Of a stretch of 64,000 nt of DNA, positions 36,813 to 44,406 are shown piece by piece. The notes beneath the pieces were generated by a model, which was not told where the DNA came from, did not search any database, and was given only the letters and a program-made list of their open reading frames with translations. Position numbers and translations under genes: made by a program. The stretch covers positions 88,850 to 152,849 of the forward strand of contig JAEZJG010000016.1 in NCBI GenBank assembly GCA_023415795.1, written 5' to 3'. Origin of the DNA: Bacillota bacterium. GTDB lineage: Bacteria > Bacillota > Clostridia > Christensenellales > SZUA-584. Numbering within the stretch: position 1 is the stretch's first letter; each line of letters starts with the position of its first letter.

Positions 36813-37754
36813 ATGTATCTGGCTGGAATTGATTTGGGCGGCACCGCCATCAAGGCGGGGCTCGTGGACGAAAACCTGTCGCTGGTGTGCAAGACGAGCG
36901 TTCCCACCGGCGTCGGACGCAGCTATCAGGAGATTATCGCCGATATGGCGCAGGCTGTTGCCAGCGCGGCGCAGCAGGCAGGCATCGGCTTGGATGAGAT
37001 AAAGAGCGTGGGAATCGGCATTCCCGGCGTAGCGAACAACGGCATTGTCATCGCGGTGCACAACCTATACTGGTTCGACATCCCGCTGGAAGAGGAAATG
37101 AAGAAGCACATCAACGTTCCCGTTTTCATCGATAATGACGCGACCGTGGCGGCAGTGTACGAATACCACTTGGGCGCGCTTTCCGGCTGCAAGGTGGGCG
37201 TACTGCTGACACTGGGCACCGGCGTGGGCGGCGGCATCATCATCAACGGAAAACCGTTCAGCGGCGCGCACGGCTTTGGCAGCGAGCTGGGTCACATGCC
37301 CATCGTTCAGAACGGCATTCAGTGTACCTGCGGCAACAAGGGCTGTCTTGAGGTGTATGCTTCTGCGCCCGCACTGGTGCGCTTAGGACGCAAATGCGTC
37401 ATCGAACGTCCCGAAAGCATGCTGCACCACATCACCGGCGGAGACTATACCAAGGTGAGCACCAAGATGATCATCGACAGCGCCCGCGAGGGCGACTATG
37501 TTTCGCTCTCCATCCTCGACGAATACGTCGGCAAGCTGTCCATGGGCATCTGCGCGCTGGAAAACGCGCTGGACCCCGATGTTATCGCCATAGGCGGCGG
37601 CGTATCGGGCGCGGGCGATTTCCTGCTGCAGCGCATCATCAAGGCGAGCGAAGGCCTCGGCATATTCGAAAACCAGAAGTATGCCGACATTCGTCTGGCG
37701 GTTTCCGGAAACGATGCCGGAATCATCGGCGCGGCAATGCTGGGTATGTCATGA
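36813..37754 (+). CDS. ROK-family sugar kinase (glucokinase-like)
   Basis: 313 residues starting four bases after hprK. DLGGTAIKAGLVD is the ATP-binding phosphate-1 motif; the sugar-binding residues lie in FIDNDATVAA and ELGHM; the ROK zinc motif is CTCGNKGCLE. It phosphorylates glucose or a related hexose at the expense of ATP (polyphosphate in some Gram-positives). The IAVHNLYWFDIP segment matches Gram-positive glucokinases. Assignment to glucokinase rather than another hexose kinase is inferred from context. Confidence 0.92.
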   Translation: MYLAGIDLGGTAIKAGLVDENLSLVCKTSVPTGVGRSYQEIIADMAQAVASAAQQAGIGLDEIKSVGIGIPGVANNGIVIAVHNLYWFDIPLEEEMKKHINVPVFIDNDATVAAVYEYHLGALSGCKVGVLLTLGTGVGGGIIINGKPFSGAHGFGSELGHMPIVQNGIQCTCGNKGCLEVYASAPALVRLGRKCVIERPESMLHHITGGDYTKVSTKMIIDSAREGDYVSLSILDEYVGKLSMGICALENALDPDVIAIGGGVSGAGDFLLQRIIKASEGLGIFENQKYADIRLAVSGNDAGIIGAAMLGMS

Positions 37755-37795
37755 TTAAGCACTAGCCAAAGTATAAATAAGCAAGAGGTGTAATA

Positions 37796-38905
37796 ATGAA
37801 GCCTTTTGCTTATTTTTTATGCATACTGGTCGTCATACTGCTGGTGGCATCGCCCTGGCTGCTGCTTTCCTATTTTGAGAAGCTGCCCGAGGAGCCATAC
37901 TTTCAGGGTATTCTTCATATGTGGCATATTTCGGACTGGCGCACAGGCGGCTCTTCTGCCTACACGTTTTTGGAAAACCGCATCAAGCAGTATGAAGCGC
38001 AGAACCCCCATGTATTTATTGAACTGGCAAGCTACACCCCGGAAAAGGCAGCCAAGGCGCTTGCCGACGGGCAGCAGCCCGACATCATCTCGTACCCCTG
38101 CGGCACAGAACCGGGCTTTGCGCTGGCATCGCTGCCCCATCAAAGCTTTCTGATGCAGATCGGCGAGGATAACGCCTATCCGTATATGTTCGGGGGCTAT
38201 TGCCTGCTGGTCAATAACGATCTTCTTAGTGAAAACGGCGTGGATATCTACGAGGGCTGGGGCATACGCCCCGATTCCTTATTGGCTGCTGCCGAGCTGG
38301 GCGCTGCCTTTGATGCCGAGGAGGGCTACTCATCGCTGCCCGCACTCGCGCTGCACGCCTATCCCCCCGCGCCCAAGCCCAACACATCCACCTTTGGCGA
38401 GCCGGAACCACCCAATGCCATGCTGGGGCTTAAGGCTGCCTACACCGGCGGTCTTGATGCGTTCGCCAAGGGAGAGATCGCCGTGCTGATCGCATCGCAC
38501 CGGCAGCTGTTTGAGGCATCGGAACGCTATACGCAGGGCGAGTGCCCCAGCTTCACCGCGTACGCCATCGGCGGTTATACCGATATGGCGCAGCTGGTCA
38601 GCATCGCGCAGCAGAAGGATGACGAGCTTCGGCAGAAGACCTGCGAAGAATTTGCGGCGTATCTCGTGAGCCCCTCCTCCCAGAAAAAGCTGGAGGCGCT
38701 CGGCGTTTTTCCGTCGATCAGCATCCCTGACATGTACGCCGAAAACGACGCGCTCAGCGCCGTCTACGAGCAGCTTTGTACGGCGGGCTGTTTTGTGACC
38801 CCCGACAAACGTCAGGCGCTGGATGCGCTGGCGATGGACGTGTATGGCGGCAGCGAGATATCTTTGCACAAGCTGCGCCGTTTGCTGGGTGCGGCAGGCA
38901 GCTAA
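37796..38905 (+). CDS. Membrane-anchored extracellular solute-binding-like protein
   Basis: 369 residues. One N-terminal membrane segment (3-24, no lipobox) and a periplasmic-binding-like domain of family 1: TFLENRIKQYEAQNPHVFIELASY, DIISYPCG and a C-terminal DEEFAAYLV-like helix. No ABC permease follows, so it probably senses or tethers a ligand rather than feeding a transporter. The gene follows the ROK kinase by 41 bases with GAGGTG before its ATG. The middle contains a proline-rich PPAPKPNTSTFGEPEPPN stretch. Ligand unknown. Confidence 0.75.
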   Translation: MKPFAYFLCILVVILLVASPWLLLSYFEKLPEEPYFQGILHMWHISDWRTGGSSAYTFLENRIKQYEAQNPHVFIELASYTPEKAAKALADGQQPDIISYPCGTEPGFALASLPHQSFLMQIGEDNAYPYMFGGYCLLVNNDLLSENGVDIYEGWGIRPDSLLAAAELGAAFDAEEGYSSLPALALHAYPPAPKPNTSTFGEPEPPNAMLGLKAAYTGGLDAFAKGEIAVLIASHRQLFEASERYTQGECPSFTAYAIGGYTDMAQLVSIAQQKDDELRQKTCEEFAAYLVSPSSQKKLEALGVFPSISIPDMYAENDALSAVYEQLCTAGCFVTPDKRQALDALAMDVYGGSEISLHKLRRLLGAAGS

Positions 38906-39102
38906 CCGCTGATTGTCCACTTTTTCTCAAGCTGCGGCGCGTTTCTCCCGATAAATAAAATAGGCGCATTTTTTCCGGTGCAACAGCTTACCCTTGGGCA
39001 CAGTCACAGCACTCTTTCAAAACGCAAGTGTACAGGCATTGTCTTTGTTGCCGCCCTATCTTAGTTTGCCTGCGCCGCTTTATTTCCATTTGCGGAGGTT
39101 TC

Positions 39103-40158
39103 ATGCGAGAGGTTATCCAGAAGGAATGGCACGAACTGCAGGCGATATGGTGTCAATTGTATGACAGCAACACAGCCGCATCCCCGTTTCAGTCGTGGGA
39201 TTATTTGCACCGCACCGGCATGGGCAGTGAGTCTCACAGGGAGCCTTTTCGCCTGCTGGGGTTAAAGCCGCTCAATCTGGTGCTGCTTCGGGATGGACAG
39301 CCCATTGCTGCCGCCGCGCTGCTGCACAAAAAAGAAAAGGGGCGGCATATCTGCTATCTGCGCGGACACTTCACCGCCGCCAATTACCTCGACATCATGT
39401 ATACTCCGGACTTTGATGCTGCGGATTTTAGCACGCTGATGGACGAAGCCCGGCGGCTGCTGGGTAACGCGGAGTTCCAGTTTGACCGAATCCGCGACGA
39501 CTCCCCCACCCGCCTGTTCATGAGCGCGTATTTTGCCAATGGTCATATTGAGCAGCGTGAATGCGCCTGCATTTCGCTGACGCAGAGCTATGACGACTGG
39601 CTGCAAGGCTTACGCAAATCGGCGCGGGACAGCCTGACCAACCGCCGTAACCGCTTGCTGACCGACCGCGCTGACTGGTCTGTTGAAGTGCGAAGCGGCT
39701 GCGATGTGGACATGCCATCCTACAAACGGGCAATGAACGTATGTGCCGAACGCTACCTGACGAAAAACGCGCTGCGCCTTGGGCCTTTATCGCGGCTGGC
39801 GGCACGGGCTTTGGCTGCATTGCTGCTGCGGGACAAGCTGTCGCAGTGGGTGAAGCAGTCGAAACACGGCTTGTTTGCGCTGCTGCGCATCAACGGCGAG
39901 GTCGCCGCCTTCGCCAGCATGGTGGTCTGCAAGGACAAATGCGTATCCGGCGTGCGCTTTGCGATTGACCATCGTTTCTCGCGGTACTCCCCCGGCTGCC
40001 TGCTTTTGAGCCAGCTCATCCGACACCTGACGCAAGCCCGCCAGTGCGGTGCGCTAAGCGCAGACCGGCTGGACATGGGACAGGGTGTGAGCGGCGGCTC
40101 GTCCTACAAATACGCCTACGGCGGCGAAACGCGGCATCTGTACTTCTTCTCGGACTAA
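39103..40158 (+). CDS. CelD/BcsL-type (GNAT-fold) acetyltransferase
   Basis: 351 residues from ATG 39103, six bases after GCGGAGG. The pattern PFQSWDYL near the N-terminus, a conserved basic stretch SARDSLTNRRNRLL before the catalytic GNAT half, and the end DMGQGVSGGSSYKYAYG match the BioF2-like/CelD family, related to FemAB peptide transferases. Members modify polysaccharides or wall peptides. No polysaccharide cluster is adjacent, so the substrate is open. Confidence 0.82.
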   Translation: MREVIQKEWHELQAIWCQLYDSNTAASPFQSWDYLHRTGMGSESHREPFRLLGLKPLNLVLLRDGQPIAAAALLHKKEKGRHICYLRGHFTAANYLDIMYTPDFDAADFSTLMDEARRLLGNAEFQFDRIRDDSPTRLFMSAYFANGHIEQRECACISLTQSYDDWLQGLRKSARDSLTNRRNRLLTDRADWSVEVRSGCDVDMPSYKRAMNVCAERYLTKNALRLGPLSRLAARALAALLLRDKLSQWVKQSKHGLFALLRINGEVAAFASMVVCKDKCVSGVRFAIDHRFSRYSPGCLLLSQLIRHLTQARQCGALSADRLDMGQGVSGGSSYKYAYGGETRHLYFFSD

Positions 40159-40166
40159 GCGGGCGG

Positions 40167-40712
40167 CTAAACCGCGTCCAGTTTGCCCGTTTCGGGGTCT
40201 ATCAAAAAGCCCGCGACGGTAACATCGGAAGGTATCAGCGGATGTGTGCGTATCGTATCCACCGTCTCCCTGACCGACTGCTCGATACTGTCAAAGCCCT
40301 TGAGCCACTGGTTGAGGTTGATGCCGCACGCGTTGATCAGCGCAATCTTCTCGCGGGATATCCCCCGGCTCTGCATCTTCTCCAGCATACTCTTTGGCTC
40401 CAGCCCCTGCATGCCGCACTCGTAGTGCCCGATCACCAGTATATCCGTAACGCCCAGCTCGTATATCGACACCATCAGGCTGCGCATCACACTGCCGAAC
40501 GGATGGCTGACCATCGCGCCGGCGTTCTTAATGAGCTTGACCTCGCCGTTTTTGAACCCCAGTGCCGCGGGCAGCAGCTCGGTCAGCCGCGTGTCCATGC
40601 AGGACAGTATGGCGATCTTCTTAGAGGGATACTTGGTGGTTCTGTAGCTCTCGGCAAGGTTGTTCTTGACAAAGTCGCGGTTGTGGGCTAGCATCTGCTC
40701 GATGTTTGTCAT
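40167..40712 (-). CDS. Beta-class carbonic anhydrase
   Basis: 181 residues from ATG 40712, nine bases after GAGGTG; a GTG 12 bases upstream overlaps that site. Zinc ligands C38, H96 and C99, and the catalytic dyad D40-R42 (CMDTR, HYECGM). It hydrates CO2 to bicarbonate for carboxylation reactions. It is a single-gene unit converging on the acyltransferase gene with nine bases between stops. The sequence is of the shorter bacterial type. Confidence 0.95.
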   Translation of the reverse strand: MTNIEQMLAHNRDFVKNNLAESYRTTKYPSKKIAILSCMDTRLTELLPAALGFKNGEVKLIKNAGAMVSHPFGSVMRSLMVSIYELGVTDILVIGHYECGMQGLEPKSMLEKMQSRGISREKIALINACGINLNQWLKGFDSIEQSVRETVDTIRTHPLIPSDVTVAGFLIDPETGKLDAV

Positions 40713-40958
40713 TGGGGCGCTCACCTCTCATTTTGGAATTGGTAATGCCAATATAACATTTTGGGGGTGTGAGAGACAACCGCGAATTAATTCCCTTTTG
40801 TATGGGAGATCAAGAAGTAGCTATTCTATTATACTTAATATAATTGATAAATAGGGCGTTTGAAGATACTATTGGCATATTGGTGGAATCCTGCTTGCAT
40901 AACACCTGCGAGACTAATGATAGAGTGAGGATGAAGGGATTAAGGTTGCTTAATATAT
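40713..40958. other. AT-rich intergenic stretch
   Basis: 246 bases between the carbonic anhydrase gene and the small hypothetical gene. Strongly AT-rich compared with neighbours; no convincing reading frame, promoter pair or palindrome is seen. Confidence 0.5.
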
Positions 40959-41207
40959 TTACTTTTTTCTACTAAGCTTCCCTATAAGCGATACCATTAA
41001 TTCATATTTGCCGTTTGTTTTCTTTGTTATCCTAATAGAAAATTTACCATTGCCTTTTGATCCAATTAGAGTATATGTGCCGTAAGTTTCCTCAGGAAAT
41101 TCAATAGGAAAATTTGAACTACTGGGGAAACCAATATCAAAATGGTCTGCAATTATTCCTTCTATAGTTCCGTAACCTAATTTATCAATTTCTCTTTCAA
41201 TATCCAT
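40959..41207 (-). CDS. Small hypothetical protein, AT-rich gene
   Basis: 82 residues, MDIEREIDKLGYGTIEGIIADHF at the start and a lysine-rich end (ITKKTNGKYELMVSLIGKLSRKK). The coding sequence is much more AT-rich than neighbouring genes, with AAT, AAA and TTA codons, a sign of recent transfer. AGAGG precedes the ATG. I do not recognise the family; it might be an immunity-type or phage-derived protein. It stands alone in a small accessory patch (40.9-42.0 kb). Confidence 0.5.
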   Translation of the reverse strand: MDIEREIDKLGYGTIEGIIADHFDIGFPSSSNFPIEFPEETYGTYTLIGSKGNGKFSIRITKKTNGKYELMVSLIGKLSRKK

Positions 41208-41524
41208 TAATATACCTCTTATTACATTAAATTTTTTCCCTATTATATCATATTTTGTTTAAGTATGCTAATATATAAATAGTCCCGAAGGGCGGAGAGC
41301 AAAAGCGGAAAATCTTCATGATGGATATGCGTTATCGTAGTTTGGCAAGATGCGTGAACCGTATACTAATATGTGGGGGTGTTCTGTCTTGGATAAGTCC
41401 GTCTATGTGCGCGCTCATCACCGTTCCTACGGTACGGTGTTCGTACGTGCCTATTATCGCAGACCGCCGTGTAGGTGATAGTAGGTAGCCCTTCGGGGCT
41501 ATATAATATTTTTGGAGGGGTAAG
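41208..41524. other. Intergenic patch bounded by inverted repeats
   Basis: CCCGAAGGGC at 41284-41293 recurs inverted as GCCCTTCGGG at 41488-41497, each inside an ATATA-rich context (ATATATAAATAG before, GGCTATATAAT after). The right arm is itself a hairpin, TAGCCC-TTCG-GGGCTA, with a UUCG tetraloop at 41486-41501 followed by an A/T-rich run with TTTTT at 41509-41513. The left arm can fold as GTCCC-GAA-GGGC. The arms enclose about 200 bases with one short reading frame (41371-41478). Confidence 0.55.
41371..41478 (+). CDS. Small basic/tyrosine-rich peptide, 35 codons
   Basis: From ATG 41371, or TTG 41389 behind GGGGG. The peptide has two similar halves, VYVRAHHRSYG and VFVRAYYRRPP. This YVRxHxR pattern is like the repeated tails seen in some Firmicutes surface or phage proteins (GYxRxxGTYVxxHxR), so it may be a gene fragment left by deletion. 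It lies within the inverted repeats described at 41208-41524. No ribosome site of high quality precedes the ATG. Weak support; could also be chance. Confidence 0.3.
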   Translation: MWGCSVLDKSVYVRAHHRSYGTVFVRAYYRRPPCR

Positions 41525-41797
41525 ATGTTTAAAAAATATCAAATACGCTCACATGCTTTGGAAATTCTTTATGGTCTTTATCAAAATCTAAAAGAAGATT
41601 TGCAAAGTAAGATATCCCCGTATGACTACATTGACGGTATTCCAGTTGAAGATTTTAACATGGCTGTAAATTATCTAGAAAACGCCAATTATATTAGTAA
41701 TAAAGAAATCGAAGATGACGAAATCTTTTGTAAAATTACTGCGAAGGGCATTGATTGGGTTGAAGATGACTATAGAAAGCACGAGAAGAATGCTTAA
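41525..41797 (+). CDS. Small hypothetical protein, winged-helix-like
   Basis: 90 residues after GGAGGG at good spacing. Helices (SHALEILYGLYQNLKEDLQ, VEDFNMAVNYLENANYI) followed by the beta-wing-like CKITAKGIDWVEDDYRK recall the winged-helix fold of YjcQ-like proteins, where ITxKGIxxxE ends the domain. AT-rich coding sequence unlike its neighbours. A partner gene is not obvious; a short minus-strand frame overlaps its end. Confidence 0.6.
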   Translation: MFKKYQIRSHALEILYGLYQNLKEDLQSKISPYDYIDGIPVEDFNMAVNYLENANYISNKEIEDDEIFCKITAKGIDWVEDDYRKHEKNA

Positions 41798-41959
41798 TAA
41801 ATCCATCAAACATAGGATATGATTCTTAAACCAATCTTGATATTCATTTGCAGCATCTTCTGAACTAAGGGGGATGTTATATACTTGCGTCCAATCCCGT
41901 CTGCTTTCGTCTGTTATTCCCAAAATAAGAATAAAGATATCTTTAAATCCAGATTTCAT
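41675..41959 (-). pseudogene. Possible truncated gene, minus strand
   Basis: A frame of 94 codons starting ATG 41959 after AAAGAGG. Its first half (KSGFKDIFILILGITDESRRDW ... EYQDWFKNHI) looks like a real N-terminus, while the second half runs antisense through the 90-residue gene on the plus strand and is probably not native. I read it as a gene fragment joined to unrelated DNA. No family recognised. Confidence 0.3.
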
Positions 41960-42035
41960 TCATAACCTCTTTCTCAAACATCAACACTATTCTTTAACAC
42001 AACCCTCTCCGACAAAATCATACAGTGCCTCCCCT

Positions 42036-42064
42036 TTTACCCGTAACACAAGCTGTGGTATAAT
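42036..42064 (+). promoter_or_regulatory. Promoter of the kinase-like/nuclease-like gene and hpt
   Basis: TATAAT at 42059-42064 with an extended -10 (TGG before it) and TTTACC at 42036-42041, spacer 17. It lies 30 bases before the TTG start at 42094. Confidence 0.65.
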
Positions 42065-42093
42065 AACGGATAGAAACGAGGAGGTTTTTTCGC

Positions 42094-43032
42094 TTGGCAG
42101 TCATCACCATATCCCGCCAGCGCGGCAGCTTCGGCAGCGAGGTGGCAGCGGCTTTGGCTCAAAAATTGGGATACGAGCTTATATCGGGCGAGACGGTGAT
42201 GCCCGCTTTTTTGGGCGAAGCCACCGAACATGAACGCCGCATGCTCACCGAAAGCGCGAAGTTCTATCTCACGCCCGCTTACACCGGCGAATCGTTCATC
42301 GAGCTGGCCTCCCGCCGCATGAAGGATCATGTCAAAACGCACCCAGCTGTGGTCATCGGCTTCGGCTCGCAGCACATATTCGCGGCGCACAAGGACGCGC
42401 TTCACATCCGCGTGTTTGCGCCCAAGCCCGTGCGCCTCTCACGCATCAAGAAGCAATACCGCGTATCTGAGGAGCAGGCCGAGCAGATTATGGCGCTGGC
42501 CGACCGCAAGCAGCAGAAGTTCTATACCACGCTGTTCAACCTGGACCTGAACGACCCCACGCGCTATCACCTGATGCTCAACACCGCGTCGCTGAGCGTG
42601 GACGAATGCGTCGCGGCTATCGTAGCGCTCAAGGAACAGCGCGAGCTGCGTCAGCGCATTGCGCAGGAAACCGCTGCGGAAAACGGCGGTGTCTACCATG
42701 TTTCCGAAGTGCCCATCATGAAGCACCAGTCGGAGGTGGAATTTGCCCGGATACTCGATATGTACCACATCGATTGGATATACGAGCCCAAAACCTTTCC
42801 GGTGGAATGGGACGCGGGCGGCCATGTGATCTCGGCGTTCAGCCCGGATTTTTATCTGCCCAAGTTTGATACATATATCGAGCTGACCACAATGAATCAG
42901 AAATACGTAACCGCCAAAAATAAAAAGGTAAAGCGCTTAAAGGAGCTGTATCCCGGCATCAATATCAAGCTGGTATACAAGAAGGATTTCAGCTCGCTGG
43001 TAGAGCGTCTGCGCCCCACGACGGAGAGCTGA
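42094..43032 (+). CDS. Cytidylate-kinase-like domain fused to a PD-(D/E)XK-nuclease-like domain
   Basis: 312 residues from TTG 42094, nine bases after GAGGAGG. Residues 1-200 follow the cytidylate-kinase-like family: ITISRQRGSFGSEVAAALAQKLG in place of a P-loop, and an IRVFAPKPVRLSRI strand-helix typical of CMP-kinase folds. Residues about 210-305 form a different domain: SEVEFARILD, YEPKTF, FSPDFYLP and YIELTT, then a Lys-rich helix. The order Glu, PD and E-x-T matches the PD-(D/E)XK core seen in Vsr-like and restriction-like endonucleases. It is followed by hpt after four bases, suggesting a nucleotide-related role. The nuclease assignment is inferred from motifs only. Confidence 0.75.
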   Translation: MAVITISRQRGSFGSEVAAALAQKLGYELISGETVMPAFLGEATEHERRMLTESAKFYLTPAYTGESFIELASRRMKDHVKTHPAVVIGFGSQHIFAAHKDALHIRVFAPKPVRLSRIKKQYRVSEEQAEQIMALADRKQQKFYTTLFNLDLNDPTRYHLMLNTASLSVDECVAAIVALKEQRELRQRIAQETAAENGGVYHVSEVPIMKHQSEVEFARILDMYHIDWIYEPKTFPVEWDAGGHVISAFSPDFYLPKFDTYIELTTMNQKYVTAKNKKVKRLKELYPGINIKLVYKKDFSSLVERLRPTTES

Positions 43033-43036
43033 CCCC

Positions 43037-43588
43037 ATGAACCCATTCCATAACGCCCGCACCGCATTTACCACGGAGCAGCTGCAAGGCCGCGTCCGCG
43101 AATTAGGTGCGCAAATCGCCGCCGATTACGACGGCAAGGAGCTTGCGCTCGTCGCTGTATTGAAGGGCTCGCTCTACTTCTTTGCCGACCTCACACGCGC
43201 CATACCTATGCCCTTACAGACGGACTGCATTGCCTTTGGCATGAACGGCACCTTTGCCAGCCAGCCGGGCATTGTCCGCATCACGAAGGATCTTGATCTC
43301 GACGTTACGGGCAAGCATGTCGTCATCGTGGAAGACATCGTGCGTACCGGGCTGACGCTTGGCTACCTTGTGCAGCACATTGAAGCGCGCCAGCCCGCCA
43401 GCGTATCCGTTTGCACACTGTTCGACAATCCCGACCAGCGGCTCATCAACATCCCTGTGGGCTATGCGGGCTTCACCGTTTCCGCCGCGTGGCTGATGGG
43501 CTATGGCATGGACGCAGCCGAGCAGTGGCGGCATCTCCCCTATGTGGTGGAAGCGGAGCGCAGCCATCCAACAGGTTCGCGCGCATAA
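43037..43588 (+). CDS. hpt: Hypoxanthine phosphoribosyltransferase
   Basis: 183 residues. The PRPP motif is VVIVEDIVRTGLT, where most family members have VEDIIDTG; the second Asp of the usual motif is replaced by Arg, which is unusual. The N-terminal LVAVLKGSLYFFADL segment and the YAGFTVSAAWLMGYGMD segment match HPRT, which salvages hypoxanthine and guanine to IMP and GMP. It lies four bases after the kinase-like/nuclease-like fusion gene and is likely cotranscribed. hpt is normally next to tilS and ftsH; this context is different, so it may be a second copy. Confidence 0.88.
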   Translation: MNPFHNARTAFTTEQLQGRVRELGAQIAADYDGKELALVAVLKGSLYFFADLTRAIPMPLQTDCIAFGMNGTFASQPGIVRITKDLDLDVTGKHVVIVEDIVRTGLTLGYLVQHIEARQPASVSVCTLFDNPDQRLINIPVGYAGFTVSAAWLMGYGMDAAEQWRHLPYVVEAERSHPTGSRA

Positions 43589-43660
43589 GCGGAAGGCATC
43601 TCACAGCGTCTGGAATATGTGAACGCTGTCATCAGAGTGCGGCAAGCACTCCCCCACGTC

Positions 43661-43784
43661 AACTTACCGTCATGCAGAGCGAAGCGAAGCATCCCCACGG
43701 CAACTCACCGTCATGCAGAGCGAAGCGAAGCATCCCCTCCTGCAGTGCGCTGCACAGGGGATTCCTCGACAGGCTCGGAACGAC
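43661..43784. repeat. GAGCGAAGCGAAG-type dispersed repeat with inverted arm
   Basis: A unit CCGTCATGCAGAGCGAAGCG continuing AAGCATCCCC occurs twice in tandem (from 43667 and 43708, 41-bp period). The second copy is followed by a TGCAG-TGCG-CTGCA hairpin and then by the inverted arm AGGGGATTCCTCGACAGGCT continuing to GTCGTTCC-like sequence (43755-43784). This resembles the widespread GTCATTCTGAGCGAAGCG intergenic repeat of Clostridia and other bacteria. Confidence 0.75.
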
Positions 43785-43828
43785 AGCAGGCAGAGTCGGC
43801 GAAGCACACTGGACTGATAAGACCAAAC

Positions 43829-43856
43829 ACAAAAAAGAGCCTTTGCTTTGGCTCTT
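43829..43856 (-). terminator. Intrinsic terminator of the candidate ncRNA
   Basis: AAGAGCC (43856-43850) and GGCTCTT (43841-43835) on the minus strand form a 7-bp stem with an eight-base AAAGCAAA loop, followed by TTTTTT to 43831. Confidence 0.9.
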
Positions 43857-44220
43857 GCGGTATCAAGACAAAAAGAAACTCCAGCGAACCCTTGTTTAAG
43901 CGTTACACCCTTGCGGTCACTTCATCACAAACTTTTAAGTCTCACAGCCACACCCTGAAGTTTTTGATCCACCTGTGGTTCCAGCCATCGCTTTCATCCC
44001 GGCTTCTCTTCAAACCCCTAGCTTGACTGCCCAACTTGCGCCTCCTTCGCTGTCGGTCCTGCCAAAGCCATTAGCTCTCGCATTTCCCCTCGCTGCTGTC
44101 GGTCGCGTTTGCATTCCGCATCTTATGCGGCTGCCGTCCGCTTGGTTTGCAACACTCTTGCGTGGTATTCCCTGGAGTGTATTTATACTTTAACAGCGCA
44201 CACTGTTTTTTACAAGCAGA
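43829..44220 (-). ncRNA. Candidate structured non-coding RNA
   Basis: On the minus strand about 370 bases without any reading frame over 60 codons end in a strong intrinsic terminator at 43856-43829. The neighbouring operons do not need that terminator: ilvB has its own at 44376-44326 and hpt is on the other strand. The stretch is purine-rich, with a repeated GACCGACAGC...GCGA element (starting on the minus strand near 44104 and 44061) and several GNRA-like loops (e.g. ACC-GCAA-GGGT). I do not match it to RNase P, tmRNA, 6S, SRP or known riboswitches. The 5' end is uncertain; a TATAAA lies near 44187. Confidence 0.45.
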
Positions 44221-44325
44221 TCAGAGCCGCAAATGCTCCAATTATGCCGAATCAGCGTCAAAATACCTTCATTAAACTCCCTGAATCGCTCAATATATAT
44301 TTTTTTGGTTTTAGATAACAAGTCC

Positions 44326-44376
44326 CACAAAGAAAACCTCCTGCTTAACGCCGTGTGCCAGCCATGCAGGAGGTTT
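44326..44376 (-). terminator. Terminator of the branched-chain amino acid operon
   Basis: AAACCTCCTGC and GCAGGAGGTTT (44376-44366 and 44344-44334 on the minus strand) form an 11-bp stem with a long loop and a T-rich tail. It lies 30 bases past the ilvB stop. Confidence 0.85.
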
Positions 44377-44406
44377 GTTGCTGTTTGTATATACGGCCTT
44401 GCCGTG

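Noticed and set aside
43667..43740. Two near-identical direct repeats that could suggest a CRISPR remnant
   Set aside because: Only two units with a 41-base period and an inverted third arm; fits a dispersed palindromic repeat.
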